Positions 23,379-31,869 of a DNA stretch of 35,272 nucleotides are shown here, one piece after another; position 1 is the first letter of the stretch; the number at the start of each line of letters is the position of its first letter. This DNA comes from Bacillota bacterium. GTDB lineage: Bacteria; Bacillota; Clostridia; Lachnospirales; Lachnospiraceae. The notes below the pieces were generated by a model, which had not been told where the DNA came from, searched no databases, and saw only the letters and a list, made by a program, of their open reading frames with translations. The DNA lies in contig JAEZPG010000003.1 of assembly GCA_023413555.1 (NCBI GenBank), positions 1 through 35,272 of the forward strand, given 5' to 3'. A program made the translations under genes and the position numbers.

Positions 23379-24644
23379 TTATTTTCTTCCAATGCTCATA
23401 CTCATCTGCTTGATCCGACCTATTCCATAGGCGGCAGTTGTATTTTTGGGGTCTTCTTTTCGAATCTCCTCATACAATGTAAATGCCTCATTATATAAAC
23501 ATATGTCTTCACATAACGCAGCAATCTGAATCTTAGTCAGCAAATCATTTCCCAACTCGCCAGCTTTATAGGCAGTTATCTTATCCATTGGTGCCACATA
23601 CTCTTCTTCACGTAATTTTTCATAACATGGAAGTAAAGCATCATATAGCTCTTGATCAGCTGCATCTAGGAGTCTATCTCGCTCCTCTTCATAGTCCGGA
23701 GCATTTTTTTTAAACATTATCTGATAATTCTCTACTCCCATAATTGCCTTGCGTTCTGAAAATGTTGGATGTGAAGATGTATCTTCTAATAAATAGTTCT
23801 CAATTTGTTTTCTCCACTCAGCTTCTTTTTTCGGTAATTCTTCCATAAATTCGCGAATTTGTCGCCGATACGTTCCCTTCTCAAGCTTTTCTTTCCGAAG
23901 GTAGAAATAGGCTCCATCTCCAACATATTCATCCATCGAACAATCGAACATAGATAACTTGGCCAGTCCATTGACCGCTATCTGATTATCTCCAAAGGTT
24001 GCCGCATACCTGTCTGCCATAATCTCTATAACATAGGAGGAAGTCTCATTAAATAATAGGTAATTCTTATTGTAAAAATAGCATAAGATATATACAGGTG
24101 CTATACTGGCAATTCCCCAACCTGATGATGAAAAGTGATTCCATTTTTCATACCCTTTTGCCAAACGATAGGATATATGAATATCCTTACTCTGTATATG
24201 AGCTACTTCATGATAAAGCATCTGACGAAGTTCTTGCTCATCTAATAAAGCAATTGCTTTTGCTCCAAGATTAACATGATTGACACCGAAAGTCCTTGCT
24301 ACAGCGATTACATTATTATGATTCATATATAACTTAATCTTCCCTCTAATACCACATTCTAGGAAGATATCTTTTACAATTTTCGTTAAAAATGGATATT
24401 CGTTTTCCTTTATCCTAGTAGAATCGTCGGTAACGTTAATTTTCAAGCAAGCAGAGCCATTTAAACCGTAAATCCAAACAAGGAATGCCAGGGAGAGTTC
24501 ACTAAAATCGTTATCTTTCCCAAGAAGAAACAATGATGTCATGCCTATCAATAACGTAAGATAGATAAACCAGAAATAAACTGTCCCACAGTATAAAAAC
24601 CTAAGAATTCGCTTTTTCTCGGTCTCATAATCCTTTTTTTGCAC
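23379..24644 (-). CDS. M48-family membrane zinc metallopeptidase (C-terminally truncated by frameshift)
   Basis: Membrane-bound zinc protease. Two hydrophobic segments lie near the N-terminus (about 15-65) and one near 175-192. The zinc site is H145-E146-V-A-H149 with the third ligand E207 in EIMADRYAA. A helical TPR-like region follows (about 330-410) and the frame stops abruptly after IGRIKQMSMSIGRK. The missing C-terminus appears to be encoded at 22996-23295 in the -1 frame. The start is a GTG at 24644 overlapping the end of the upstream membrane gene by 20 bp, suggesting coupling. The catalytic domain is intact, so a truncated enzyme could still be active. Confidence 0.82.
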   Translation of the reverse strand: MQKKDYETEKKRILRFLYCGTVYFWFIYLTLLIGMTSLFLLGKDNDFSELSLAFLVWIYGLNGSACLKINVTDDSTRIKENEYPFLTKIVKDIFLECGIRGKIKLYMNHNNVIAVARTFGVNHVNLGAKAIALLDEQELRQMLYHEVAHIQSKDIHISYRLAKGYEKWNHFSSSGWGIASIAPVYILCYFYNKNYLLFNETSSYVIEIMADRYAATFGDNQIAVNGLAKLSMFDCSMDEYVGDGAYFYLRKEKLEKGTYRRQIREFMEELPKKEAEWRKQIENYLLEDTSSHPTFSERKAIMGVENYQIMFKKNAPDYEEERDRLLDAADQELYDALLPCYEKLREEEYVAPMDKITAYKAGELGNDLLTKIQIAALCEDICLYNEAFTLYEEIRKEDPKNTTAAYGIGRIKQMSMSIGRK

Positions 24645-24900
24645 GCTCTCTATATTCTTTTAGTTCACGGTCCAGTTGTCCTATATCCACCTCTTCTTGC
24701 GACTGATCTACTGCCTTATTACTCATATAAATTCCTATGACAGCAGCAATAATAACAATACTCCCGCAGATTCGGAATACTACAGATGCGATTGGCTCAA
24801 GCCTATGTATTGGTATGCACTCACGAAGTAACATAGCCATTACAATTGCAAGTCCAACCACTAGGATTGTCACAATGATTCTTTTGATTATCTCTTTCAT
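24625..24900 (-). CDS. Small membrane protein, 91 aa
   Basis: Two hydrophobic segments (about 7-25 and 38-59) and a charged C-terminal tail (QLDRELKEYRERAKKG) that would sit in the cytoplasm. No family is recognised. The start is an ATG with GAAAGG upstream. The 3' end overlaps the M48 peptidase gene by 20 bp, so the two are translationally linked and may work together at the membrane. Confidence 0.75.
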   Translation of the reverse strand: MKEIIKRIIVTILVVGLAIVMAMLLRECIPIHRLEPIASVVFRICGSIVIIAAVIGIYMSNKAVDQSQEEVDIGQLDRELKEYRERAKKGL

Positions 24901-25088
24901 CTATCGTTTTACCTTTCTCATTAATTATTTTAATACAATTTCACTCTCCCTCATTCTATATTATTTTACATAATATTCTTATTAATGCAAACTTCTTCAC
25001 AACATTTCTATGAATAACCCCGTCGTTCAAAAGGAATAATATTGTTGTTATCATTAATAAACTCTCATTACTGGTCAAGGAGGTCCCT

Positions 25089-25292
25089 ATGAATAAAGTC
25101 CATTATAACATATCCGGGCTACAAAATTCGAATGTAAAAACGCAGTTAAAAAACGCGTTGAATAATATCGATGGCATCTCTATGGTTAACATAGATATGG
25201 GTAGAAGCACAATTGAAGTTGGATATAACGAAGCAACCGATGAAAATAACATAAAATCTTGTATCGAAAATGTAGGATGTAAGATTGAATAA
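25089..25292 (+). CDS. HMA-fold small protein lacking the CxxC metal motif
   Basis: A 67-aa protein whose pattern (GLQNSNVKTQLKNALNNIDGI, then VNIDMGRSTIEVGYNEA and CIENVGCKI) fits the beta-alpha-beta-beta-alpha-beta fold of heavy-metal-associated (CopZ-like) domains. The metal-binding CxxC that should follow the first strand (GMTCxxC) is replaced by GLQNSNV. Two cysteines near the C-terminus (59 and 64) remain. It probably does not carry copper in the usual way. ATG start with AAGGAGG upstream. An unrelated 55-aa ORF follows after 11 bp. Confidence 0.82.
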   Translation: MNKVHYNISGLQNSNVKTQLKNALNNIDGISMVNIDMGRSTIEVGYNEATDENNIKSCIENVGCKIE

Positions 25293-25303
25293 AGAGGTGT
25301 AAT

Positions 25304-25471
25304 ATGAATAAGAAAGAAATGAGTACTACAAACAAAAAGGCTGGAAAAGGAAATGGTAATTCTGTTATTAATAATTATGAGCATCCGAAGAGTACAACAA
25401 GTGATTATGTAAGTAGTGGCTCTACCAGGTCATCCTCTAGTCATAATTACAGTCAAAAAAAGCATCCATAG
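25304..25471 (+). CDS. Small Ser/Asn/Lys-rich protein, 55 aa
   Basis: A short ORF directly behind the HMA-like gene with AAAGAGGTG a few bases upstream of the ATG. The protein starts MNKKEMSTTNKKAGKGNGNS and is hydrophilic and probably disordered, with a serine cluster (TRSSSSHNYSQ). I recognise no family. The good ribosome binding site and tight spacing make it a plausible gene. Confidence 0.5.
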   Translation: MNKKEMSTTNKKAGKGNGNSVINNYEHPKSTTSDYVSSGSTRSSSSHNYSQKKHP

Positions 25472-25600
25472 TGTTAGATAAATATATACTAAGATTGCTA
25501 CTATTACATTTTGTGTATTGTCATCATTTATGCCAACTTATGAAAGTGCTGGCGTTGTAAGCTTAACCCAATCTTGTTGCAGAAAATGAATGCGTACTTT

Positions 25601-25633
25601 ATAATATAGGAAATAACCGATTTTCTATATTAT
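25601..25633 (+). promoter_or_regulatory. Hairpin immediately before a ribosome binding site
   Basis: A 13-bp stem including one G-U pair (25601-25613 with 25621-25633) and a 7-base loop TAACCGA ends just before AAGAAAGGA of the 96-aa gene. It could influence translation or mRNA stability. Confidence 0.5.
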
Positions 25634-25651
25634 TAAGAAAGGATCCAAACG

Positions 25652-25942
25652 ATGACAAAAACAAAACGAGTGCTAGCACTATTAGGTGTAATCCTCTTAC
25701 TTGGCTGCTATATATCTACCCTTATAGCAGCGTTAATAGGCTCAAAAGCAACACAAGGTCTCTTTATGGCCAGTCTTTTCTGTTCCATTGGCCTTCCAAT
25801 TGTTCTATATGGCTATATGCTGGTTATTAAATATCTAAAGAGAAAAGCTGATCAGGATAAAGCAGAGAAAGTTTCTTCTGATGAAGATATTACTAAATAC
25901 TCAACTATGAAAACATCCCACGTGGAGAAAGATACAAAATAA
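25652..25942 (+). CDS. Small two-helix membrane protein, 96 aa
   Basis: Two hydrophobic helices (about 7-28 and 37-60) followed by a highly charged cytoplasmic tail (KYLKRKADQDKAEKVSSDED...). Start ATG with GAAAGGA upstream. No family recognised. It is the last of three small plus-strand genes in this interval and is convergent with the QueG-like gene. Confidence 0.75.
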   Translation: MTKTKRVLALLGVILLLGCYISTLIAALIGSKATQGLFMASLFCSIGLPIVLYGYMLVIKYLKRKADQDKAEKVSSDEDITKYSTMKTSHVEKDTK

Positions 25943-25967
25943 AAAGAGGTTTGTTTGCAAAACTCTT
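25940..25967. terminator. Terminator between convergent genes
   Basis: Stem AAGAGGTTTG / CAAAACTCTT (25944-25967) with one mismatch and a 4-base loop. On the minus strand it is followed by TTTTTATTTT, so it best serves the QueG-like/rarA transcript. Confidence 0.7.
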
Positions 25968-25970
25968 CGC

Positions 25971-26012
25971 CTGGGTTGGGCCGCACTAGCCACATCTTCT
26001 TCTCCAACCCAG
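25971..26012. repeat. Inverted repeat CTGGGTTGG / CCAACCCAG
   Basis: A perfect 9-bp inverted repeat (25971-25979 and 26004-26012) with a 24-base loop, beside the terminator at 25940-25967. It may be a second element of the same termination region. Confidence 0.5.
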
Positions 26013-26037
26013 TGCAATTTGTATTATAAACATGGAC

Positions 26038-26762
26038 TCAACGAAGATATCGTTGTGTATATGGACATACTTCAATACACTTTCCACACAATGTAATTTC
26101 TTTTCCAAGCTCTTCAAAAGCAAGTTTTCTTGCCTGCTTTCTGCAAGCTGATGCATTGAACACCCAATCTCTATCTTTCTTACTATCCCATACATTTCCC
26201 GTGATTGCTTTTCCCGGACAGGCATTTTTACAGATTTCACAACCTTTACAAGGTGATTCATGAATTCTTTGATTACACTCTAAGGGAGCTGTCGTTAATA
26301 CAGAAGTAAGTCTGACAGCAGAGCCAAACTCTTTAGTAACAAGTAATGCACTTTTACCTATCCATCCCAATCCTGCAGTTACTGCAACGGTTTTATGTGG
26401 CATCACTGTTTTAAAATTACCATATTCCTTTACTCGGTTCACTGTTTGTGCATATGCCTGATATCCTAAATTCATAAGGTAGCTTTCACAGAACTCAGCT
26501 AGGGAGTCCAGTCTGTGATTCAACTCATAATATGTATGATAATAATCCATTGTCGGTTTTAATGAGATGCCTTTCACTACCTCTTTTGTATAGCAATGGC
26601 TATGGATATTCCCACAGGATAATGAGGTATCTCACTTTCTAGAGTTTCATTCTCAGTGTTTTTAGTGTCTAATGGATTATTCTTGGTATATAAGTCTTCA
26701 ATATTACCAAAACCAACAAGAGATGCCCCTTTTTGATAAAGTTCTTCTTTCAGCTTTTCCAT
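26038..26762 (-). pseudogene. QueG-like 4Fe-4S protein gene with frameshift
   Basis: The first 61 codons (from the ATG at 26762, with GGAGAATAA upstream) read EKLKEELYQKGASLVGFGNIEDL ... and stop at VGISIAIAIQKR. The next frame continues the same protein as KEVVKGISLKPTMDYYHTYYELN, so one base is missing around 26580-26590, most likely in the CAAAAG run. The second part (to 26038) holds GLGWIGKSALL, the 4Fe-4S motif CKGCEICKNACP and a second cluster motif CGKCIEVCPYTQ, as in epoxyqueuosine-reductase-like proteins. It lies 65 bp downstream of rarA. It is either a recent pseudogene or a sequencing error. The family's shorter members have no firm function. Confidence 0.82.
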
Positions 26763-26827
26763 GATTTATTCTCCAATATTTAGATTGCCTTATTTCTCCT
26801 GATAGAGTTTTACTAGATTCAACAATT

Positions 26828-28147
26828 CTAATAATTCTTAATAAAGTTCAAATGTTCTTTTATTTCCTTTTCGTACCCATTATCCGATGGTACATAAAAG
26901 ATTTCATCCTTCAATTCATCAGGTAGATACTGCTGTTTAACATAATGGTTCGGATAATCATGGGCATATTTATAACCAATCCCATTACCAAGTTTACTGG
27001 CTGCTGCATAATGTGCATCCATTAAGTAGGATGGAATTGTCGCGGTCCGCTCATTTTTTACAGTCTCCATAGCCTTACCAATAGCTAAAGTTGCACTGTT
27101 ACTCTTTGGTGCACAAGCTACATAAGTTGCTGCTTGGGATAAGATCAAGCTAGATTCTGGCATTCCAATTCGTTCCACTGCCATAGCTGCATTAGTAGCT
27201 ACCACAAGTGCATTTGGATCTGCATTACCTACGTCTTCAGAGGCACATATCATAATTCTTCGCGCAATAAACTTTACATCTTCCCCTGCATACAGCATCC
27301 TTGCTAGATAATATACCGCAGCATCAGGATCTGAACCTCTCATGCTCTTAATAAAGGCTGAAATTGTATTATAATGATTGTCTCCGGTCTTATCATAACG
27401 AATATTACGCTTTTGAATACACTGACTAGCTACTTCAATATCTATATGAATAAATCCATCTGGTGCAGGAGCAGTAGTAAGAGCACCTAATTCAATGGCA
27501 TTTAAGGCATTTCTTGCGTCTCCATTACTGACATCAGAAAGAAACTCCAGAGCATCCTCGGATACCTTCAGGTTATATACTCCTAGACCCTTTTCCTTAT
27601 CTGTAATAGCACGAGCTAACAACTTCTTAATATCTTCTTTTTCTAGAGACTTCAGCTGAAAGATAATAGACCTGGATATAAGTGCTCCATTTACTTCAAA
27701 ATAAGGATTCTCAGTAGTGGCTCCGATTAATATAATAGTACCATCTTCCACAAATGGTAACAAATAATCCTGCTGTCCCTTATTAAATCGATGAATCTCA
27801 TCTACAAACAGGATGGTTCGCTTTCCATACATACCGGCAGTCTGTTTAGCTTTTGTCACTACTTCTTCCATATCCTTTTTGCCTGCACTGGTGGCATTAA
27901 TCTGAGTAAATTCCGCACTTGTTGTATGAGCAATTACTTTTGCAAGAGTGGTTTTCCCTGTTCCCGGAGGTCCATAAAATATGATAGAGCTTAATTTATC
28001 CGCCTTTATGGCTCGGTACAGTAACTTATCCTTGCCAATAATATGCTCCTGCCCTACTACCTCTTCCAACGTTTCCGGTCTTAATCTAGAGGCAAGGGGA
28101 GACTCCTTTTTCATATTGTTTTCTCTCATATAATCAAATAAATCCAT
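26828..28147 (-). CDS. rarA: Replication-associated recombination protein A (RarA/MgsA)
   Basis: AAA+ ATPase acting at stalled replication forks together with single-strand-binding protein. The N-terminal clamp-loader-like half shows Walker A GPPGTGKTT (59-67), Walker B LFVDEIHRF (113-121) and sensor 1 GATTEN (142-147). The C-terminal half has the family landmarks GSDPDAAVYYLARML, ASEDVGNADP and DYPNHYVKQQYLPDE. The length of 439 aa is typical. ATG start with TGGAGA upstream. Confidence 0.96.
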   Translation of the reverse strand: MDLFDYMRENNMKKESPLASRLRPETLEEVVGQEHIIGKDKLLYRAIKADKLSSIIFYGPPGTGKTTLAKVIAHTTSAEFTQINATSAGKKDMEEVVTKAKQTAGMYGKRTILFVDEIHRFNKGQQDYLLPFVEDGTIILIGATTENPYFEVNGALISRSIIFQLKSLEKEDIKKLLARAITDKEKGLGVYNLKVSEDALEFLSDVSNGDARNALNAIELGALTTAPAPDGFIHIDIEVASQCIQKRNIRYDKTGDNHYNTISAFIKSMRGSDPDAAVYYLARMLYAGEDVKFIARRIMICASEDVGNADPNALVVATNAAMAVERIGMPESSLILSQAATYVACAPKSNSATLAIGKAMETVKNERTATIPSYLMDAHYAAASKLGNGIGYKYAHDYPNHYVKQQYLPDELKDEIFYVPSDNGYEKEIKEHLNFIKNY

Positions 28148-28173
28148 ACTATATTCTCCATTTCTATTTCACT

Positions 28174-28202
28174 ATTGTAGCATTGACATATAATAAACAC
28201 AA
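28174..28202 (-). promoter_or_regulatory. Possible promoter of rarA
   Basis: Minus-strand TTGTGT (28197-28202), 17-bp spacer, TACAAT (28174-28179), about 27 bp upstream of the start codon. A TATAAT-like box further on could serve the divergent plus-strand gene, but its -35 spacing is poor. Confidence 0.4.
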
Positions 28203-28280
28203 TAGTCTTACACGGTTGATTTCTGAATAATGGTGTATAATATAAACAAATAGGCATAACAAAGAAAGGAACTGATTACT

Positions 28281-29255
28281 ATGCCAGGTTACTTAAGTCA
28301 TTATCTGTTCACCATTGGAACAGCTAGGCGTTTGCAAGACTCAAAAGCTTATCCCATTCTCACACAATATAGAAAAGCCTTCTGCCTGGGTGGCGAAGGC
28401 CCTGATATTTTTTTATATTATTTTCCAAGCCATTTGCATAAAAATATTTCTTTAGGAAGTAGGCTTCACAAAACCAAGACCAAGGAATTCTTAAGCACAG
28501 GAATCCGCTATATAACGACTAAGAATAATTATCAAGAAAAGGAAATTCTATATACTTATCTAAGTGGACTTCTCTGTCATTATACCTTAGATACCATAGC
28601 TCATCCTTATATAGAAGCCTTTGCCAACCCATCTTGGGATAAAATAGACCAATCGCTTCGTTCCTACCAACACTGTAGTCTAGAAACAACATTGGATGCC
28701 AACCTCTTGTTTAAATATCTTAGGAAATTCCCCAGTGAGCAGGATTATGTCTCCATTACAAACCCGAAAGGAAAGGAACGTCATTTAATAGCAACCTTCC
28801 TATCCTTAACATGTAACAAAGTATATGGATCAGAAGCCGGTTATGATTTAACCAGTGCTACGCAGATGTATCGGGCAGTATCTTTATTTCCCTACACAGC
28901 AGCCTGTCTTAAGGATACAAATGGAATAAAAAAGCCTCTTTTCAAAACTATTGAAAAACTACTTCACATTCCATACCGCCCTTCCTGTATAATAAGTTCG
29001 GATGATTTGCAAATGAATCTGGATATTATGAACTTGACCCATCGTTTATGGTCCTCTCCATTCGAGCCACAAAGGATAAGGAGGGAATCCTTTATTGATT
29101 TATTCAACCTTGGTATTGATTCTGCTTATAAACGTTGCCAAATACTATATTCTATCCTCTTTCAATGTGAAGACAAGCAACAACAACATTCCCTAATCCA
29201 GATACTCATAGATGACCTTGGTAACTTATCCTATAACACAGGGACTCCTCTATAA
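28281..29255 (+). CDS. Zinc-dependent phospholipase C-family protein
   Basis: A 324-aa protein related to the zinc-dependent phospholipase C family. The histidine/aspartate pattern is visible: H7 in YLSHYLFTIGTA, GEGPDIFLYYFP (about 38-49) and GLLCHYTLDTIAHPYIE (about 96-112). These residues ligate the metals in the family. There is no signal peptide, so it is probably cytoplasmic, unlike the secreted toxins; the substrate is unknown. ATG start with AAAGGA upstream. The 3' end overlaps the convergent lipoprotein gene by 6 bp. Confidence 0.87.
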   Translation: MPGYLSHYLFTIGTARRLQDSKAYPILTQYRKAFCLGGEGPDIFLYYFPSHLHKNISLGSRLHKTKTKEFLSTGIRYITTKNNYQEKEILYTYLSGLLCHYTLDTIAHPYIEAFANPSWDKIDQSLRSYQHCSLETTLDANLLFKYLRKFPSEQDYVSITNPKGKERHLIATFLSLTCNKVYGSEAGYDLTSATQMYRAVSLFPYTAACLKDTNGIKKPLFKTIEKLLHIPYRPSCIISSDDLQMNLDIMNLTHRLWSSPFEPQRIRRESFIDLFNLGIDSAYKRCQILYSILFQCEDKQQQHSLIQILIDDLGNLSYNTGTPL

Positions 29256-30077
29256 CATCTTCTTTAACGCTAATTTGATATCTTCAGGCATAGATATTTC
29301 ATATTGTTGATTAAGTTTTATGTTGTTAAGTTCAACCGTACACTGATTGATCTTTGGATTAACTAAGCTATCCTCTCCAAAAAGAAGGTTGGAAAGATCC
29401 TGATAAGTATCAGCCATATCAATAGATACTTTCGTTAGACATACAGTGTCCGCATTCAAAGAAGCTTTTACTTTAATCGGCCTAGCATCCTCTAACTCTT
29501 TCTCTGGAAAAGAGGAAAGTGATAGCTGTTTAAGCGCTCCTGTCTTCCTTAACACATTTACCATATTATCTCCAGACACGGTTCCCTCTAAGACAATTAC
29601 CTTATCTTTTGATGAGGTAATTGCAAAGGAATCAACTTCATTGAAATATAGTCCAAAATCTACAGGAGTATTATATTCCATTTTTTGCTCCTCAAACTGT
29701 TCTTCATCCATCTCAATTTTATTCCACTTACCTTTTTCATATAAAAATGTCTGCAAGGGACCTTTTTGCCTTGTATACATATAATTTGTAGTTGGTATCC
29801 CATCCTTGTCCTGTTGATTTTGCACAATTGTCAATTCAAAAGGCTTATGATTCATTGCTACTTCAGTATTAACCACCATGGAGGAATTAATTCCTGACAT
29901 ACTAGTATCCATTACCAACTTTGTACTCATACTAAAGCTTTTTACCTCTGACATATTCTTATAGGCCTTAGCTAGATAATCCTTAGCTGTATCTGGAGTT
30001 TTACTGCAACCAGACAAAGTAATAATTACAATCAGACAGGTTATTACAACCACTAACTTCTTATTGAATCTACACAT
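29250..30077 (-). CDS. Secreted lipoprotein, LolA-like/DUF6612-type fold
   Basis: A 275-aa lipoprotein: hydrophobic signal (8-21) and lipobox LSGC with the lipidated Cys24. The mature part begins with AKDYLAKAYKNMSEVKSFSMS and is beta-rich, reminiscent of the LolA/LppX-like fold of Firmicute lipoproteins. The ATG at 30077 is preferred because GGGAG lies five bases upstream; a TTG and an ATG slightly upstream are in frame but lack a site. Function is unknown; a role at the cell surface is implied by the anchor. Confidence 0.83.
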   Translation of the reverse strand: MCRFNKKLVVVITCLIVIITLSGCSKTPDTAKDYLAKAYKNMSEVKSFSMSTKLVMDTSMSGINSSMVVNTEVAMNHKPFELTIVQNQQDKDGIPTTNYMYTRQKGPLQTFLYEKGKWNKIEMDEEQFEEQKMEYNTPVDFGLYFNEVDSFAITSSKDKVIVLEGTVSGDNMVNVLRKTGALKQLSLSSFPEKELEDARPIKVKASLNADTVCLTKVSIDMADTYQDLSNLLFGEDSLVNPKINQCTVELNNIKLNQQYEISMPEDIKLALKKML

Positions 30078-30110
30078 AGCCTCTCCCATCAATGATCCAT
30101 AATAAAAGTA

Positions 30111-30159
30111 AAAACACTTAATTATTATAGCATAATAGCTAATAAAAATTAAGTGTTTT
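30111..30159. terminator. Bidirectional-looking terminator hairpin
   Basis: A perfect 12-bp stem AAAACACTTAAT / ATTAAGTGTTTT (30111-30122 and 30148-30159) with a 25-base loop. T-rich sequence follows on both strands. On the minus strand it would end the yigZ-DUF4250 transcript before the lipoprotein gene. Confidence 0.7.
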
Positions 30160-30197
30160 GTATTCTTCTTTATATAGCCTTTATTACAGCCCGCTAA

Positions 30198-30374
30198 TTA
30201 CCGAAATTGGTTTACACCTTTATCATATTTGTAATTAATAGCTGCAAGTTTATTCACTAATTCCCTTCTGTCCATCCCTATATTCTCACATAGTTCATCT
30301 AAAGAATCATAGTAGTCCCTAAGCTTCAAGTTAACATAGCTTAGAAGAATCATTGGATCCTTTGGTATTGACAT
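30198..30374 (-). CDS. DUF4250 protein, 58 aa
   Basis: A short gene with a clear ribosome binding site (GAAAGGAG) before the ATG. The protein begins MSIPKDPMILLSYVNLKLRD and continues SLDELCENIGMDRRELVNKL, matching the small DUF4250 family of clostridia (about 55-60 aa). It looks like a compact three-helix protein. It follows yigZ by 58 bp. Function unknown. Confidence 0.85.
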   Translation of the reverse strand: MSIPKDPMILLSYVNLKLRDYYDSLDELCENIGMDRRELVNKLAAINYKYDKGVNQFR

Positions 30375-30432
30375 AATAATCTCCTTTCAGTGCCCTTATT
30401 ACTACTCATCCTAGTTATTCTTAGGAATCTTT

Positions 30433-31080
30433 CTAAAGAATAAGAAATTCCGAGTCTAGCTTTGCAAAATACACGGTATCTAATTCCTTACCTTGTACTT
30501 TTGCTGATGTTGCCTCCCTAATCAATTTATCCAGCCTAGAAATCTCATCAACAGGAACCACAATATACATATCCACATCTTCTTTATAGATTGTGTCTAT
30601 GACAAAGATCCCATTCTGCGCAAGGATATATTGAATCTTACCTACCGTATTGTAATCCATGTTGAGAAGAATCTTCTTTCCAAGAATCTTATTGATAACA
30701 GCGCTTTCTTCAAGAGCAGCCCTAGCGCTTCTAGAATATGCCCTTACTAAACCACCTGTTCCCAATAATGTCCCACCAAAATACCTGGTAACTACTATTA
30801 AGGAATTATGAACTTCCTCTCCCAATAGTACATCCAATATAGGCTTTCCTGCTGTACCAGAGGGTTCACCATCATCACTAAATCTTTGTAATTCTTGATG
30901 TTTGCCCAGAACATAGGCAAAACAATTGTGAGTCGCGTTCCAATACTTTTTTCTAATATGCTCAACCGTGTCCAAAGCGTCATTCTCAGATTCAATTGGA
31001 ATTACAGATGCAATAAATCGAGATTTCTTCTCTATAATCTCCTTTTGTCCTCCTCGATACACTACTTTGTACTCTTCCAT
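30433..31080 (-). CDS. yigZ: YigZ/IMPACT-family protein (UPF0029)
   Basis: A 215-aa protein. The N-terminal UPF0029 domain is recognised by KKSRFIASV, RFSDDGEPSGTAGKPIL (66-82) and VVTRYFGGTLLGTGGLVRAYS (about 96-116); a C-terminal ferredoxin-like DUF1949 domain follows. Bacterial members have been linked to translation control and proline metabolism, but the role is not settled. ATG start with AAGGAGGG upstream. Confidence 0.95.
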   Translation of the reverse strand: MEEYKVVYRGGQKEIIEKKSRFIASVIPIESENDALDTVEHIRKKYWNATHNCFAYVLGKHQELQRFSDDGEPSGTAGKPILDVLLGEEVHNSLIVVTRYFGGTLLGTGGLVRAYSRSARAALEESAVINKILGKKILLNMDYNTVGKIQYILAQNGIFVIDTIYKEDVDMYIVVPVDEISRLDKLIREATSAKVQGKELDTVYFAKLDSEFLIL

Positions 31081-31149
31081 AGCGGTCCCTCCTTAAAACT
31101 ATGGAACAATTATAGCATATGAAAAAAATATAATCCATAATAAACCCAC

Positions 31150-31449
31150 CTATTGATTCATCTTTTCGGTCATTAACTCATCTACAATCTCCACTAAGCA
31201 AATAGGTGTGACAAGATTGTTTGCTAAAGTAGCCAGTATTACTTCAGCCTCTTGTTGCTGGTAAAACAGGTCGTCCACGATCTCTTCCTCAAAAACACCA
31301 CTTGCTTCCTTTGTTACTGCTACTCCAAATACTGACTTATTCGTTTCCTCATTTTGCTTCTGCGTAAGAAAATAATTCAACTTAAAGATATGTTTATCTT
31401 CCGTAACAAGTTGCCTTGTTTCCCTATAGATTTTTTTTGTTGTATACAT
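31150..31449 (-). CDS. DUF6514-like small protein
   Basis: About 99 aa from the ATG at 31449 (GGAAGGA upstream); the frame is open to an ATG at 31497 but that part includes the ribosome binding site. The protein begins MYTTKKIYRETRQLV and contains FGVAVTKEASGVFEEE and the ending LATLANNLVTPICLVEIVDEL, which resembles the clostridial DUF6514 family. It is soluble; function unknown. It precedes yigZ on the same strand by 69 bp. Confidence 0.75.
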   Translation of the reverse strand: MYTTKKIYRETRQLVTEDKHIFKLNYFLTQKQNEETNKSVFGVAVTKEASGVFEEEIVDDLFYQQQEAEVILATLANNLVTPICLVEIVDELMTEKMNQ

Positions 31450-31622
31450 CCCCGTAATTCCTTCCTTTATTATTTTTTGTAATATATCCCCCAACATATT
31501 ACAAAATTAAGTAGTAGTATTGAAAACTGTATATGTACTAATTAACATTATAAAGTAATAAATTTGTTAATTCAATCTAATATTTGTAAATAAATTCTAC
31601 ATTTAATACACATTTATGACAT

Positions 31623-31657
31623 ATTACTTAGAATTACTTATATTACTTATAAGTAAT
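31623..31657. repeat. Cluster of ATTACTTA repeats
   Basis: ATTACTTA occurs at 31623-31630, 31633-31640 and 31642-31649, with an inverted copy TAAGTAAT at 31650-31657 forming a 16-bp palindrome with the third. The spacing is about one helical turn. It lies in the otherwise featureless 420-bp AT-rich region 31450-31869, upstream of both the PBP and DUF6514-like genes, and could be a regulator site. Confidence 0.5.
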
Positions 31658-31775
31658 CAACTTATATTAAAGAATATTCTTATGCACTTTACCCTAATTT
31701 ATAAAGAACAAAAATCATTAGATGCTTAATTTTATTATTATGGATATATATACCAGTATCAAGATGAAGGTTGTC

Positions 31776-31804
31776 TTGAATTGGAAAGTATAATTTGCTA
31801 TAAT
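31776..31804 (+). promoter_or_regulatory. Sigma-A promoter of the PBP gene
   Basis: TTGAAT (31776-31781), exactly 17-bp spacer and perfect TATAAT (31799-31804), 65 bp upstream of the start codon. Confidence 0.75.
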
Positions 31805-31869
31805 AAATAAGTGTTTTATTAGTATGGTTTTTATTTAAAAACGTCATACGATTATGACAGGAGGTTATT

